From the NCBI RefSeq assembly GCF_001522585.2, contig NZ_CP013372.1:1426001-1490000 (forward strand): 64,000 nt of DNA, in the 5' to 3' direction. The notes under the pieces were generated by a model. It did not search any database. It was not told the DNA's origin and was given only the letters and a program-made list of their open reading frames with translations. The position numbers and the translations under genes were made by a program. This DNA comes from Burkholderia sp. NRF60-BP8 (GTDB lineage Bacteria; Pseudomonadota; Gammaproteobacteria; Burkholderiales; Burkholderiaceae). Positions 26,069-38,258 of the stretch are shown here, one piece after another (position 1 is the first letter of the stretch; every line of letters starts with the position of its first letter).

Positions 26069-28153
26069 ATGCGCGACCTCCCTCGCTTACCGCTTCGCCC
26101 GCTCTCGTCCTTGTCGCTGATCCTGTTCGCCGTCGTCGCCCATGCGCAGACCGACGCGCCCGCCGCGTCCGGCACGCCGTCCATCGAACCCGCGCCGCTC
26201 GCGCCGATCTTCGTGACTGCGAACCCGCTCGGCGACACCGAACTGATCGCCCCGACCGTCCAGCTTTCCGGCGATGCGCTCACGCGCCGCCAGGCCGATT
26301 CGCTCGGCGAAACGCTCAACGGGCTGCCCGGCGTGTCGACCACCACCTACGGGCCGATGGTCGGCCGTCCGATCATCCGCGGGATGGATGGCGACCGGAT
26401 CCGGCTGCTGCAGAACGGCGTCGCGGCGTATGACGCGTCGTCGCTGTCGTACGACCATGCGGTGCCGCAGGATCCGCTGTCGATCGAGCGCGTCGAAATC
26501 GTGCGCGGGCCGGCCGCGCTGCTGTACGGCGGCAACGCGGTGGGCGGCGTGGTCAACACTATCGACAACCGGATTCCGCGTGAAGCGATCGAGGGCGTGA
26601 CCGGCGCGCTCGACGCGCGCTACGGCGGCGCGAATTCCGTGCGCGCGGGCGCCGCGCAGGTCGAAGGCGGCAACGGGCGCTTCGCGTTCCACGTCGATGC
26701 ATTCGATCGCGAAACGAGCAAGCTGCGGATTCCCGGCTACGCGCGCAGCAGCCAGCAACGCGCGATCGACGGCCCCGACACGCCGCAACCGGAAGGCAAC
26801 GTGCCGAACAGCGACGGCCGCGTGCACGGCGGTGCGGTCGGCGCGTCGTACACGTGGGCGGACGGTTTCGCGGGCCTGTCGTACAGCGGTTACGAATCGA
26901 ACTACGGCTCCGTCGCGGAAAGCGACGTACGGCTGCGGATGCGCCAGGAACGCCTTGCGCTCGCGTCCGAGGTACGCAACCTGAGCGGACCGTTCACGAC
27001 ACTGAAATTCGACTTCGCGTACACCGACTACCGCCACAAGGAAGTCAACAACGGCGAGACGGCGACCACCTTCCGCAACCGCGGCTACGAGGCGCGCATC
27101 GAGGCGCGCCATCGCAAGATCGGCCCGTTCGAAGGCGCGATCGGCGTGCAGTTCGGCCAGAACACTTTTTCCGCGCTCGGCGACGAATTGCTCGTGCCGT
27201 CCACGCGCACCAACAGCGTCGCGCTGTTCGGTCTGGAGGAGTGGCAGGTCGTCCCGGCGCTGAAGCTGAGCCTCGGCGGCCGCATCGAGCACGTGAAGGT
27301 CGATCCCGATCCGGCCGGCGTCGAGAAATTCGCGCTCGCGCAGCCGCGCGACTTCAACGCCGGCAGCCTGTCGGCCGGCGCGCTGTTCTCGCTGACGCCG
27401 GTATGGTCGGTCGCCGCGAACGTCGCCTACACCGAACGCGCGCCGACCTTCTACGAGCTGTATTCGAACGGCCCGCACGATGCGACCGGCCAGTTCCTGA
27501 TCGGCAACCCGAACGCGTCGAAGGAAAAAGCCGTGTCGACCGACCTGTCGCTGCGCTATGCGAGCGGGCCGAACCGCGGCAGCGTCGGCGTGTTCTACAA
27601 CCGCTTCTCGAACTACCTGACCGAGTACAACACCGGCCGCGTGGTGGACGGCGACGACCAGCCCGTCGCGCCCGGCACCGACGGCGCGCTCAACGAGGCG
27701 ATCTATCGCGGCGTGCGCGCCGAGTTCTACGGCATCGAGCTGGACGGCAAATGGCGTGCATTCGCGCGGCGCGGGCATACGGTCGATCTCGAACTGACGG
27801 CCGACTACACGCACGCGCGCAACGTCGACACGGGCCAGCCGCTGCCGCGTATCGCGCCGCTGCGTGCGACGCTGGCGGCCGACTACGGTTACGGCCCGTT
27901 CGGGGCGCGTGCGCAGGTCACGCACGCGTGGTCGCAGCATCGTGTGCCCGACAACGACTTCTCGACGGACGGCTACACGTCGCTCGGCGTGATGCTGACC
28001 TACAAGTTCCGCGTCGGCGCGACGAACTGGCTCGCGTACCTGCGCGGCGACAACCTGACGAACCAGGAGATCCGCTACGCGACGTCGGTCGTACGCGGCT
28101 TCGCACCGGAAGGCGGCCGCAGCGTGATGGCCGGATTGCGCACCACGTTCTGA
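26069..28153 (+). CDS. ZnuD-like TonB-dependent outer-membrane receptor
   Basis: A 694-residue TonB-dependent receptor. After a Sec signal (LILFAVVAHAQ) come a plug domain with the ZnuD-type phrases MDGDRIRLLQNGV, SYDHAVPQDPLS and VEIVRGPAALLYGGNAVGGVVN, and a 22-strand-type barrel ending in a terminal Phe. Neisserial ZnuD imports zinc. ATG 26069 was preferred over ATG 26033 because it places the signal peptide at the N-terminus. A Zur-like box upstream fits a zinc role. No periplasmic or inner-membrane zinc importer is adjacent. Confidence 0.85.
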   Translation: MRDLPRLPLRPLSSLSLILFAVVAHAQTDAPAASGTPSIEPAPLAPIFVTANPLGDTELIAPTVQLSGDALTRRQADSLGETLNGLPGVSTTTYGPMVGRPIIRGMDGDRIRLLQNGVAAYDASSLSYDHAVPQDPLSIERVEIVRGPAALLYGGNAVGGVVNTIDNRIPREAIEGVTGALDARYGGANSVRAGAAQVEGGNGRFAFHVDAFDRETSKLRIPGYARSSQQRAIDGPDTPQPEGNVPNSDGRVHGGAVGASYTWADGFAGLSYSGYESNYGSVAESDVRLRMRQERLALASEVRNLSGPFTTLKFDFAYTDYRHKEVNNGETATTFRNRGYEARIEARHRKIGPFEGAIGVQFGQNTFSALGDELLVPSTRTNSVALFGLEEWQVVPALKLSLGGRIEHVKVDPDPAGVEKFALAQPRDFNAGSLSAGALFSLTPVWSVAANVAYTERAPTFYELYSNGPHDATGQFLIGNPNASKEKAVSTDLSLRYASGPNRGSVGVFYNRFSNYLTEYNTGRVVDGDDQPVAPGTDGALNEAIYRGVRAEFYGIELDGKWRAFARRGHTVDLELTADYTHARNVDTGQPLPRIAPLRATLAADYGYGPFGARAQVTHAWSQHRVPDNDFSTDGYTSLGVMLTYKFRVGATNWLAYLRGDNLTNQEIRYATSVVRGFAPEGGRSVMAGLRTTF

Positions 28154-28170
28154 CCCTCGTACGGCTCGCG

Positions 28171-28199
28171 GCGCCCGCCGCGGGCCTCGCGGGTCTTTT
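28171..28199 (+). terminator. Hairpin with T-rich tail after the receptor gene
   Basis: Short GC stems (CCCGC/GCGGG with an internal alternative GCCCG/CGGGC) followed by TCTTTT, about 20 bp after the stop codon. Confidence 0.45.
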
Positions 28200-28610
28200 A
28201 CCGGCGCGAGCCCGAACCGCGCGCGCCGCTCCGCTTATTCGTCATTCCCTTGCGCCGATTACGCCGATTACGCCGCTCGCATCGAACCTGCTCATCGCAA
28301 CGAAATTCCCTCATTCATCGGCAAATCAGAAAGAAATCATCAGACAAATATTATAAAAAAGATGTTTTTTGTTTCGCCAGTAAAACCGCATTCAAATCCC
28401 GTACATAACTAATCGAATAAGTCGCAATCCCGCGAACCATTTGATCAAGACCAAGAACGCCCGCTTGACAAGGCCGACGGTGTTTGAAAAACGAATGTAA
28501 GGGTTTTCGAAGGGTAAAGAATCATTCCAAATTCCCGTTAAAGCCGGCACCAACCTGTATCTGGTCGAACGATAAATTCCATTTACCACCACACGCACAG
28601 GGGCCGAAAC
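28200..28610. other. AT-richer leader upstream of the chemoreceptor
   Basis: About 400 bp, noticeably AT-richer than its surroundings (28300-28480). I looked for a sigma-28 motif typical of chemotaxis genes; the elements present have the wrong spacing. No gene is visible. Confidence 0.4.
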
Positions 28611-30245
28611 GTGAAAATCGTCAGAATGAGCATCAAAACGAAACTCCTCGGCGGCTTCGGCCTGCTGGCCGCGGTCGTCGTGACCGTATCGGGCATGGCG
28701 CTCAAGGCACTGTCCGATACGAACACCGAGTTTTCACGCTACATGAACGGCATCAACGCGCGGGCCAGCCTGGCCGCACACATCCGCACCGCGGTCGACC
28801 GGCGCGCGATCGCCGCGCGCAATCTCGTGCTCGCCACCCGGCCGGCCGACATCGAGGCCGAACTCGCCGAGGTGAACCACGCGCACAAGGACGTGCAGGA
28901 CCATCTCGCGAAGCTCGACGACCTCATGGCGAAGGCGACCGACACGTCCGATCGTGCACGCGAACTGGTGGCCGAGATCGTGCGCATCGAAACCCGCTAC
29001 GGGCCCGTTGCACTGCGCATCGTCGGACTCGCGCAGGCCGGCAGGAAGGACGACGCGATCGCCGACATCGACGACAATTGCCGCCCGCTGCTCGCGCAAC
29101 TGGTGCGTGCGACCGACGCCTACGCGACCTATACGCATGAACGCGAAATCGGGATCGCGCAGGCATTCGCGGATCGCTACACGGTGGAGCGCAACCTGCT
29201 GGCCGGCATCTGCCTGATCGCCATCGCGATCGCGGCCGGCGGCGGCCTGTGGCTCACGCGCAAGATCACGGCGCCGATCGGCTCGGCCGTGGACGTCGCG
29301 CGCACGGTGGCGAACGGCGATCTCGGCAGCCGCATCGAGGTGCGCGGCAACGACGAAACGCACGACTTGCTCGACGCGCTGCGGACGATGAACGAGCGGC
29401 TGATCGGCATCGTCGGCCGCGTGCGCGACTCGTCGAACAGCATCGCGCACGCGGTGAGCGAGATCGCATCGGGCAACCTCGACCTGAGCCAGCGCACCGA
29501 GGAACAGGCCGCGTCGCTGCAGGAAACCGCGGCGACGATGGAGGAATTCACGTCCACGGTGCGCCTGAACGCGGAAAACGCGCAGCAGGCGAGCACGCTC
29601 GCCGCGAATGCATCGGACGTCGCGCAACGCGGCAGCTCGGTGGTCGGCCGCGTGGTCGACACGATGACGGAGATCGGCCACAGCTCGTCGAAGATCGCCG
29701 ACATCACCGGCATCATCGAAGGCATCGCGTTCCAGACCAACATCCTCGCGCTCAACGCGGCGGTCGAAGCGGCCCGCGCGGGCGAACAGGGTCGCGGCTT
29801 CGCGGTTGTCGCGAGCGAAGTGCGCAGTCTCGCGCAGCGTTCGTCGACGGCGGCGAAGGAAATCAAGGAACTGATCTCCGCGTCGGTGCAGACGATCCGC
29901 GACGGCTCCGCGCTCGCGGGCGAAGCCGGCAAGACGATGTCCGACGTCACGCAGGCCGTGGCGCGCGTGACGGACATTATGGGCGAGATCGCGGCCGCGT
30001 CGGCCGAGCAGAGCCGCGGCATCGACCAGGTGAACCTGACGATCACGCAGATGGACCAGACGACGCAACAGAACGCGGCGCTCGTCGAACAGGCGGCGGC
30101 CGCATCGAAGTCGCTCGAGGCGCAGGGCCGCGAGTTGTCCGAAACGGTCGCCGCGTTCCGGATGCCGGCCGGCGCCCATGCGGCATTGCCGGGCACGCAT
30201 GCGCAGGAAGCCGACGCGCGCCGCTGGCAACCGGCTGCCGCGTAA
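28611..30245 (+). CDS. Methyl-accepting chemotaxis protein
   Basis: A 544-residue chemoreceptor. A first membrane helix (about 13-32), a periplasmic four-helix ligand domain (about 33-190), a second membrane helix (about 192-212), a HAMP linker, then a coiled-coil signalling domain with the conserved tip (IAFQTNILALNAAVEAARAGE). The C-terminus has no obvious CheR-tethering pentapeptide. AGGGG at 28599-28603 favours the GTG at 28611; ATG 28626 is five codons in. The ligand cannot be inferred. Confidence 0.93.
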   Translation: MKIVRMSIKTKLLGGFGLLAAVVVTVSGMALKALSDTNTEFSRYMNGINARASLAAHIRTAVDRRAIAARNLVLATRPADIEAELAEVNHAHKDVQDHLAKLDDLMAKATDTSDRARELVAEIVRIETRYGPVALRIVGLAQAGRKDDAIADIDDNCRPLLAQLVRATDAYATYTHEREIGIAQAFADRYTVERNLLAGICLIAIAIAAGGGLWLTRKITAPIGSAVDVARTVANGDLGSRIEVRGNDETHDLLDALRTMNERLIGIVGRVRDSSNSIAHAVSEIASGNLDLSQRTEEQAASLQETAATMEEFTSTVRLNAENAQQASTLAANASDVAQRGSSVVGRVVDTMTEIGHSSSKIADITGIIEGIAFQTNILALNAAVEAARAGEQGRGFAVVASEVRSLAQRSSTAAKEIKELISASVQTIRDGSALAGEAGKTMSDVTQAVARVTDIMGEIAAASAEQSRGIDQVNLTITQMDQTTQQNAALVEQAAAASKSLEAQGRELSETVAAFRMPAGAHAALPGTHAQEADARRWQPAAA

Positions 30246-30596
30246 CGGCACGCGCGTCGTCCGCGCCATGACGCCCCACGCGCCGCATGTCCCGGCACGT
30301 ACTGCGTCGCAGCGTGCGCAAGTTTCGGTCCCGCTCGGGCGGCACCGGTTGCAGGACCGTCGCCCTCGATACCGCGCGACCTGTTCGCACGAGCCGTTCG
30401 TCGACACGGACTTTTAAAACGCACGAATGACGAGTATCCTAAAAAAGCACTTTTCGACCGGACGGCGAATCGCATGCCCTGACTCCCGTCCGATCGCCAT
30501 GCGGCCCCGTCGTATCGCGCACCGCGCGCCGACGGCGGCGTCTGTCTCTCGCGCCCTGGCCGCACGTACCTTCCCCAACAATCGTCAGGAGAGCTG
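30246..30596. other. Intergenic, promoter region of otsA
   Basis: About 350 bp without a credible gene. A ribosome site (AGGAGAG, 30587-30593) sits at its end for otsA. Confidence 0.4.
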
Positions 30597-32003
30597 GTGA
30601 GCCGACTCGTCGTCGTATCCAATCGCATCGCAGATCCCCGTAAAGCCGCGGCCGGCGGCCTCGCCGTAGCCGTGAAGGACAGCCTGCAGGAAACCGGCGG
30701 CGTCTGGTTCGGCTGGAGCGGCAGGCTACGCGGCGGCGACGAGCAGAGCGCGCATGGCGACGACGTGCAGGTCCAGAACGTCGGCGGCATCCAGCTCGCG
30801 ACGGTCGATCTCGATCCGCAGGATTACGACGCTTACTATCTCGGTTACTCGAACAACGTGCTGTGGCCGGTGTTTCACTACCGGCTCGATCTCGCGCAGT
30901 TCGACCGGCGCTTCGCCGACGGCTACCGACGCGTGAACCAGCTGTTCGCGCGCAAGCTGCGCACGCTGCTGCGGCCCGACGACACCATCTGGGTCCACGA
31001 CTATCAACTGATTCCGCTCGCGGCCGAGCTGCGCGCGATGGGCTGCACGAATCCGATCGGCTTCTTCCTGCACATCCCGATGCCGCCGCCGCCGATCATG
31101 GCCGCGATTCCCGAACACGAATGGCTGATGCGCGCGCTGTTCGCGTACGACCTCGTCGGCTTCCAGACCGAATCGGATCTGCTCCACTTCGAGCACTACG
31201 TCGAAGCGGAAGCCGGTGCGGCGCGGCTGCCGGACGGCCGACTGCGCGCGTTCGGCCGCACGCTGTCGGCCGGCGCGTTTCCGATCGGCATCAACGTCGA
31301 CGAATTCGAGTCGCTCGCGCGCGATCGCGACGGCCTCGCCATGTTCGAACGCATGCGCGACGAATATTCGCGCCGCCAGTTGCTGGTCGGGGTCGACCGG
31401 CTCGATTACACGAAAGGGCTGCCGCAGCGCGTGCATGCGTTCCGCGAGTTGCTCGAACAGTATCCGGAGAACCGCGACCGTGCGACGCTGATCCAGATCG
31501 CCGCGCCGAGCCGCGAGGATCTCGGCGCCTACGACGACTTGCGGCGCGAGATGGACAGCCTGTGCGGCGCGATCAACGGCGACTACGGCGAGCTCGAATG
31601 GATGCCGATGCGCTACATTCACCGCACCGTCGCGCGCAAGCGCCTGCCGGGCCTCTATCGCGCGAGCCGGGTCGCGCTCGTCACGCCGCTGCGCGACGGG
31701 ATGAACCTCGTCGCGAAAGAGTTCCTCGCCGCGCAGGACGCGGCCGACCCGGGCGTGCTCGTGCTGTCGCGTTTCGCGGGCGCGGCCGAGCAACTGAAAT
31801 CGGCGCTGCTCGTCAATCCGTACGACACGCAAGGCACCGCGCAGGCGATCCAGCGCGCGCTCACGATGCCGCTCGAAGAGCGCCGCCAGCGTCACGCGGC
31901 GCTGATGGCGATCGTGCGCAAGACCGACGTGCACTGGTGGCGCACGCGCTTTCTCGACGCGCTCGCCGAAGCGGCCGAAGTCGCGGCCGCGACCGAATCC
32001 TGA
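30597..32003 (+). CDS. otsA: Alpha,alpha-trehalose-phosphate synthase (UDP-forming)
   Basis: A 468-residue GT20 glycosyltransferase that joins UDP-glucose and glucose-6-phosphate to make trehalose-6-phosphate. It aligns with E. coli OtsA throughout: SRLVVVSNRIA, WFGWSG, VLWPVFHYRLDL, IGFFLHIPMP, ERLDY/VDRLDYTKGLP and TPLRDGMNLVAKE. A GTG start at 30597 follows AGGAGAG. No trehalose-6-phosphate phosphatase (otsB) is adjacent in this window. It is convergent with an FtsH-type protease gene. Confidence 0.96.
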   Translation: MSRLVVVSNRIADPRKAAAGGLAVAVKDSLQETGGVWFGWSGRLRGGDEQSAHGDDVQVQNVGGIQLATVDLDPQDYDAYYLGYSNNVLWPVFHYRLDLAQFDRRFADGYRRVNQLFARKLRTLLRPDDTIWVHDYQLIPLAAELRAMGCTNPIGFFLHIPMPPPPIMAAIPEHEWLMRALFAYDLVGFQTESDLLHFEHYVEAEAGAARLPDGRLRAFGRTLSAGAFPIGINVDEFESLARDRDGLAMFERMRDEYSRRQLLVGVDRLDYTKGLPQRVHAFRELLEQYPENRDRATLIQIAAPSREDLGAYDDLRREMDSLCGAINGDYGELEWMPMRYIHRTVARKRLPGLYRASRVALVTPLRDGMNLVAKEFLAAQDAADPGVLVLSRFAGAAEQLKSALLVNPYDTQGTAQAIQRALTMPLEERRQRHAALMAIVRKTDVHWWRTRFLDALAEAAEVAAATES

Positions 32004-32035
32004 CGCGCCGACGCGCGCTCACGCGCTGCCCGCTT

Positions 32036-32057
32036 CGTCGTGCATGCGAGCACGACG
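32036..32057. terminator. Hairpin between convergent otsA and ftsH-type genes
   Basis: CGTCGTGC-N6-GCACGACG, an 8-bp perfect stem 33 bp after the otsA stop. It could serve either convergent transcript; no T-tract is seen. Confidence 0.45.
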
Positions 32058-32144
32058 CCGTTCGATCGATACGGGCGCGCCGCTCGTGGCGATTCCGCGG
32101 CGAAAAAGCAGGAATGTCGACGCGCGCCGGCCCGCGCAACGGCT

Positions 32145-34121
<1,977 letters not shown>

Positions 34122-34587
34122 GGCATCGGGCCGGCCGTATCGGCTGCGCGGCGTACGCTCACGCCGGCACGCGCGCGGAACCGGTACGCGGCCGCCATGC
34201 GAAAACGGCAAGCATCCGCGCCATCGTCGCCTCGCTGTCTCGCATCGTTCGCTGCATCGATGCCGCCTCGGCAACGCCGTCGGCCGGCGTCGCGGGGCGA
34301 TCCTCGCCCGGGCGGCACGCCGCGACGCGCCGCCCCTGATTCCAGTCTAGTTCGCGCGCGGGCGTCGCGCACCGCTCGCCGCGCGCGCGCGTCGAATCGT
34401 CCGACGAACGGCTTTCATCTGCCCCCTTGGCGCGCTATAGTCGCGTTCATGACATTTATGTGACAGTCGCGTCGCACCACCGCGTGCGATGCCGGCCATG
34501 GCATTCCGCCCTGCGTCGCGGCAGCCCGCGCAACGCAGGCGCGCATCGAACGACACCCGCCCACCGCCCATCCGAGGAGCCCACGAC
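34122..34587. other. Divergent intergenic region
   Basis: About 465 bp between the ftsH-type gene and a phosphatase gene transcribed in the opposite direction. No gene is recognised; it must carry both promoters. Confidence 0.4.
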
Positions 34588-36252
34588 GTGAACGACACCC
34601 CCGATCGCCCCGACGACCTGCCCGCCGACCCCGACCGCCGCCGTGTGCTCGGCGGCCTCGCCGCGCTCGGTGCCGGTGTCGCCGTCGCCGGCTGCGAAAC
34701 CACCGCGGACAACGCACCGCGTTCGGCCGCCGACCTGCGCATCGACGAAGCGTTGCGCCAGCGCGTGCGCCACATCGTCGTGATCTATGCAGAAAACCGC
34801 AGCTTCGCGAACCTGTACGGCGACTTCCCGGGCGTGCGCTATCCGCTCGGCGACGTGCGGCCGGAACAGGCACGACAGCTCGATCGCGACGGCAAGACGC
34901 CGCTGCCGGTGCTGCCGAAGATCTGGGGCGGCCTCGTGCCGCAGGCGCAGGAAGTGGACGGCAAGCGCTACGCGATCGGCGAGCGCGACATCGACAAGCT
35001 GCCGAACGCGCCGTTCCGGATTACCGACGCGCAGGGCAAGCCGCTGCCGAACGGCGTGATCACGCGCGACCTGTGGCATCGCTTCTACCAGAACCAGATG
35101 CAGATCGCGGGCGGCCGCAACGACCAGTTCGCCGCATGGGCCGATTCAGGCGGCCTCGTGATGGGCCACTACCGCAATTCGGCCGACACGCTGCGGCTAT
35201 GGAATCTCGCCCGGCAATACACGCTGTGCGACAACTTCTTCATGGCGGCCTTCGGCGGTTCGTGGATGAACCACATGTTCCTGATCTCCGCGCAGCCGCC
35301 GCTGTATCCGGACGCGCACAAGCATCCGCATGCGGCGAAACTGCTGTCGCAGGTCGAAGGCGACGACCCGACCGGCACGCGCCTGAAGCTCGCCGACGAT
35401 TCGCCCGCGTCCGCGCTCGACGGCCCGCCGAAGTTCGCGGCCGACGGCCCGCTGACGCCGGACGGCTACGGCGTGAACACGATGGCGCCGCCGTACCAGC
35501 CGAGCTACGTGCCGCCGCCCGATCCGGGCAATGCCGCGTATGCGGATCCGTCCGACCATCGCGTGATGCCGCCGCAGGGCTACGCGACGATCGGCGACCG
35601 CCTGTCGGAAAAGAATATCGACTGGGCGTGGTACAGCGGCGCATGGCAGTACGCGCTCGAACATCGCGACACCGGCACCGTGCCCGACTTTCAGTACCAC
35701 CACCAGCCGTTCAACTACTTCGCGAACTACGCGCCCGGCACCGAAGCCCGCCGCAAGCACCTGCGCGACGCGGGGCTCGGCGACGCGCCGTCGACCAACC
35801 ACTTCATCGCCGACATCGACGCGGGCCGCCTGCCGGCCGTCGCGTTCTACAAGCCGCAGGGCAACCTGAACATGCATGCGGGCTATGCGGACATCGAATC
35901 GGGCGACCGTCACATCGCGACCGTGATCGACCATATCCGGCGCGGTCCGCAATGGGAAAACACCGTGATCGTGATGACGCACGACGAGAACGGCGGCTGG
36001 TGGGATCACGTCGCGCCGCCGGTCGGCGATCGCTGGGGTCCCGGCTCGCGGATCCCGGCGCTCGTGATCTCGCCGTTCGCGAAAAAGGGCTTCGTCGATC
36101 ACACGCTGTACGACACGAACTCGATCCTGCGCTTCATCAGCCGCGTGCACGGCCTCGCGCCGCTCGACGGCGTGGTCCGGCGCAACAACGCGTTCGCCGC
36201 ACGCGGCGCGACGCCGCCGGGCGATTTGACGAACGCGCTCGATCTCGGCTGA
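34588..36252 (+). CDS. Acid phosphatase/phosphoesterase-family lipoprotein (AcpA-like)
   Basis: A 554-residue phosphoesterase-superfamily protein (PF04185 type, shared with AcpA and phospholipase C). An RRR-containing signal followed by VAGC (lipobox) suggests Tat-type export and lipidation. Active-site landmarks are ENRSFANLYGDF, GSWMNHMFLI, THDENGGWWDHV and a late VDHTLYDTNSILRFI. GTG 34588 has a strong GAGGAG at 34574-34579 and gives a normal signal, while upstream ATGs would bury it. Likely periplasmic phosphate or phosphoester scavenging. Confidence 0.85.
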   Translation: MNDTPDRPDDLPADPDRRRVLGGLAALGAGVAVAGCETTADNAPRSAADLRIDEALRQRVRHIVVIYAENRSFANLYGDFPGVRYPLGDVRPEQARQLDRDGKTPLPVLPKIWGGLVPQAQEVDGKRYAIGERDIDKLPNAPFRITDAQGKPLPNGVITRDLWHRFYQNQMQIAGGRNDQFAAWADSGGLVMGHYRNSADTLRLWNLARQYTLCDNFFMAAFGGSWMNHMFLISAQPPLYPDAHKHPHAAKLLSQVEGDDPTGTRLKLADDSPASALDGPPKFAADGPLTPDGYGVNTMAPPYQPSYVPPPDPGNAAYADPSDHRVMPPQGYATIGDRLSEKNIDWAWYSGAWQYALEHRDTGTVPDFQYHHQPFNYFANYAPGTEARRKHLRDAGLGDAPSTNHFIADIDAGRLPAVAFYKPQGNLNMHAGYADIESGDRHIATVIDHIRRGPQWENTVIVMTHDENGGWWDHVAPPVGDRWGPGSRIPALVISPFAKKGFVDHTLYDTNSILRFISRVHGLAPLDGVVRRNNAFAARGATPPGDLTNALDLG

Positions 36253-36276
36253 TCGCCAGTCGATCATCGGAAACGC

Positions 36277-36315
36277 CGACGCCCCGGGCCACGCGATGAA
36301 TGGCCCGGGGCGTCG
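36277..36315. terminator. Strong bidirectional terminator
   Basis: A 15-bp perfect stem (CGACGCCCCGGGCCA and its complement) with a 9-nt loop, between the stop of the phosphatase gene and the convergent stop of pckG. Confidence 0.75.
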
Positions 36316-36392
36316 TTCGTTTCCGGCCCGGCGACGCCATGCGGCGCCGGGCAATGCGTCGCGCGCAACGTGCGCGACGCCGATCCCGCGCG

Positions 36393-38258
36393 TCAGCCGC
36401 CGAGACGCTGCTCGATCTTCTTCATCGTGTCGGTCATTTCAGCCGGCAAGCGCAGCTTCAACGTATCGAACAGCGCCGCATGCAGCTTCAGCTCCTCACG
36501 CCATTCGTCCGCGTTCATCGACGTCACCGCATCGAACTGATCGCGCGTGAAATCGAGGCCGTCCCAGTGCAGGTCCTCATACGCAGGCGACACGCCGAAC
36601 GCATGCTCGCCGCCACCGCCGGTGCCTTCCAGACGATCGAGCATCCATTTCAGCACGCGCATGTTCTCGCCGAAGCCGGGCCACACGAACTTGCCGTTCG
36701 CATCCTTGCGGAACCAGTTCACGCAATAGATCTTCGGCGGCTTCGCGCCGGCGGCTTCGAGCCGCTTGCCGAGTTCGAGCCAGTGCGCGAAATAATCGCT
36801 GACGTTGTAGCCGCAGAACGGCAGCATCGCGAACGGATCGCGGCGCACGATGCCCTGCTTGCCGACGGCGGCCGCGGTCGTCTCGGAACCCATCGTCGCG
36901 GCCATGTACACGCCTTCGACCCAGTCGCGCGCCTCGGTCACGAGCGGCACCGTCGTCGAGCGGCGGCCGCCGAAGATGAACGCGTCGATCGGCACGCCGG
37001 CCGGGTTTTCCCAGTCGTCGTCGATCGACGGGCACTGCGCGGCCGGCGCGGTGAAGCGCGAGTTCGGATGCGCGGCCTTGCGTCCGGTTTCCTTGGCCGT
37101 TTCGGGCGTCCACGGATTGCCCTGCCAGTCGGTCAGCTTCGCGGGCGGCGTGTCGGTCAGCCCCTCCCACCACACGTCGCCGTCTTCCGTCAGCGCGACG
37201 TTCGTGAAGATCACGTTTTCCTTCAGCGTGGCGATCGCATTCGGATTGGTCTTCACGCCCGTGCCCGGCGCCACGCCGAAGAACCCGGCTTCCGGATTGA
37301 TCGCGTACAGGCGGCCGTCGCGGCCGGGCTTCAACCACGCGATGTCGTCGCCGATCGTCGTGACCTTCCAGCCGTCAAAGCCCTGCGGCGGGATCAGCAT
37401 CGCGAAGTTGGTCTTGCCGCACGCGGACGGGAACGCGGCCGCGACGTGATACTTCTTGCCGGCCGGCGACGTGACGCCGAGGATCAGCATGTGTTCGGCG
37501 AGCCAGCCCTGATCGCGGCCCATCGTCGACGCGATGCGCAGTGCGAAGCACTTCTTGCCGAGCAGCGCATTGCCGCCGTAGCCCGAGCCGAAGCTCCAGA
37601 TCTCGCGCGTTTCCGGGAAGTGCACGATGTACTTGACCGGATTGCACGGCCACGGCACGTCCTGCTGGCCGGCCTCGAGCGGATGGCCGACGCTGTGCAC
37701 GCAGGGCACGAAATCGCCGTCCTCGCCGAGGACGTCGTACACGTCGCGCCCCATGCGCGTCATGATCCGCATGTTCACCGCGACATACGGGCTGTCGGAC
37801 AGCTCGACGCCGACGTGCGCGATCGGCGAGCCGAGCGGCCCCATCGAGAACGGCACGACGTACAGCGTGCGACCGCGCATCGAACCGCGGAACAGCCCGT
37901 TGAGCGTCTCGCGCATTTCGGCCGGATCGATCCAGTTGTTGGTCGGGCCGACGTCGTCGCGCGACGCCGCGCAGATGAACGTGCGATCCTCGACGCGCGC
38001 GACGTCCGACGGATCGGATTGCGCGAGATACGAGTTCGGACGCTTCGCCGGGTTCAGGCGCTTGAGCGTGCCCTGGTCGACCATCGCCTGGCACAGCGCG
38101 TCGTATTCTTCCTGCGAACCGTCACACCATACGATGCGCTCGGGCTCCGTGAGCGCCGCAATGCGCGCTACCCAGTCGATCAGCTTGCGATGTTTGACGA
38201 AAGCCGGCGGAGCGATCAGCGGGCCGTGTGTCGCTTCGGCCAAAGTGTTTTGCGACAT
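36393..38258 (-). CDS. pckG: Phosphoenolpyruvate carboxykinase (GTP)
   Basis: A 621-residue GTP-type PEPCK, converting oxaloacetate and GTP to PEP, CO2 and GDP for gluconeogenesis. The kinase-1a loop [13 protein letters not shown] and the upstream [17 protein letters not shown] metal/substrate region are intact; family length is about 600. ATG 38258 follows GGAG (complement of 38266-38270). The next gene upstream on the strand is isocitrate lyase, so growth on acetate or fatty acids would use both, although a terminator and a long gap separate them. Confidence 0.97.
   Translation of the reverse strand: MSQNTLAEATHGPLIAPPAFVKHRKLIDWVARIAALTEPERIVWCDGSQEEYDALCQAMVDQGTLKRLNPAKRPNSYLAQSDPSDVARVEDRTFICAASRDDVGPTNNWIDPAEMRETLNGLFRGSMRGRTLYVVPFSMGPLGSPIAHVGVELSDSPYVAVNMRIMTRMGRDVYDVLGEDGDFVPCVHSVGHPLEAGQQDVPWPCNPVKYIVHFPETREIWSFGSGYGGNALLGKKCFALRIASTMGRDQGWLAEHMLILGVTSPAGKKYHVAAAFPSACGKTNFAMLIPPQGFDGWKVTTIGDDIAWLKPGRDGRLYAINPEAGFFGVAPGTGVKTNPNAIATLKENVIFTNVALTEDGDVWWEGLTDTPPAKLTDWQGNPWTPETAKETGRKAAHPNSRFTAPAAQCPSIDDDWENPAGVPIDAFIFGGRRSTTVPLVTEARDWVEGVYMAATMGSETTAAAVGKQGIVRRDPFAMLPFCGYNVSDYFAHWLELGKRLEAAGAKPPKIYCVNWFRKDANGKFVWPGFGENMRVLKWMLDRLEGTGGGGEHAFGVSPAYEDLHWDGLDFTRDQFDAVTSMNADEWREELKLHAALFDTLKLRLPAEMTDTMKKIEQRLGG

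Noticed and set aside
26087..27940. Long minus-strand open frame opposite the ZnuD-like receptor gene
   Set aside because: Mirror of the receptor coding strand; composition is Arg/Val/Ala-rich with no motif.
28443..28580. Sigma-28 promoter ahead of the chemoreceptor
   Set aside because: Possible elements such as GCCGAC and CGATAA are not spaced correctly from any -35-like sequence.
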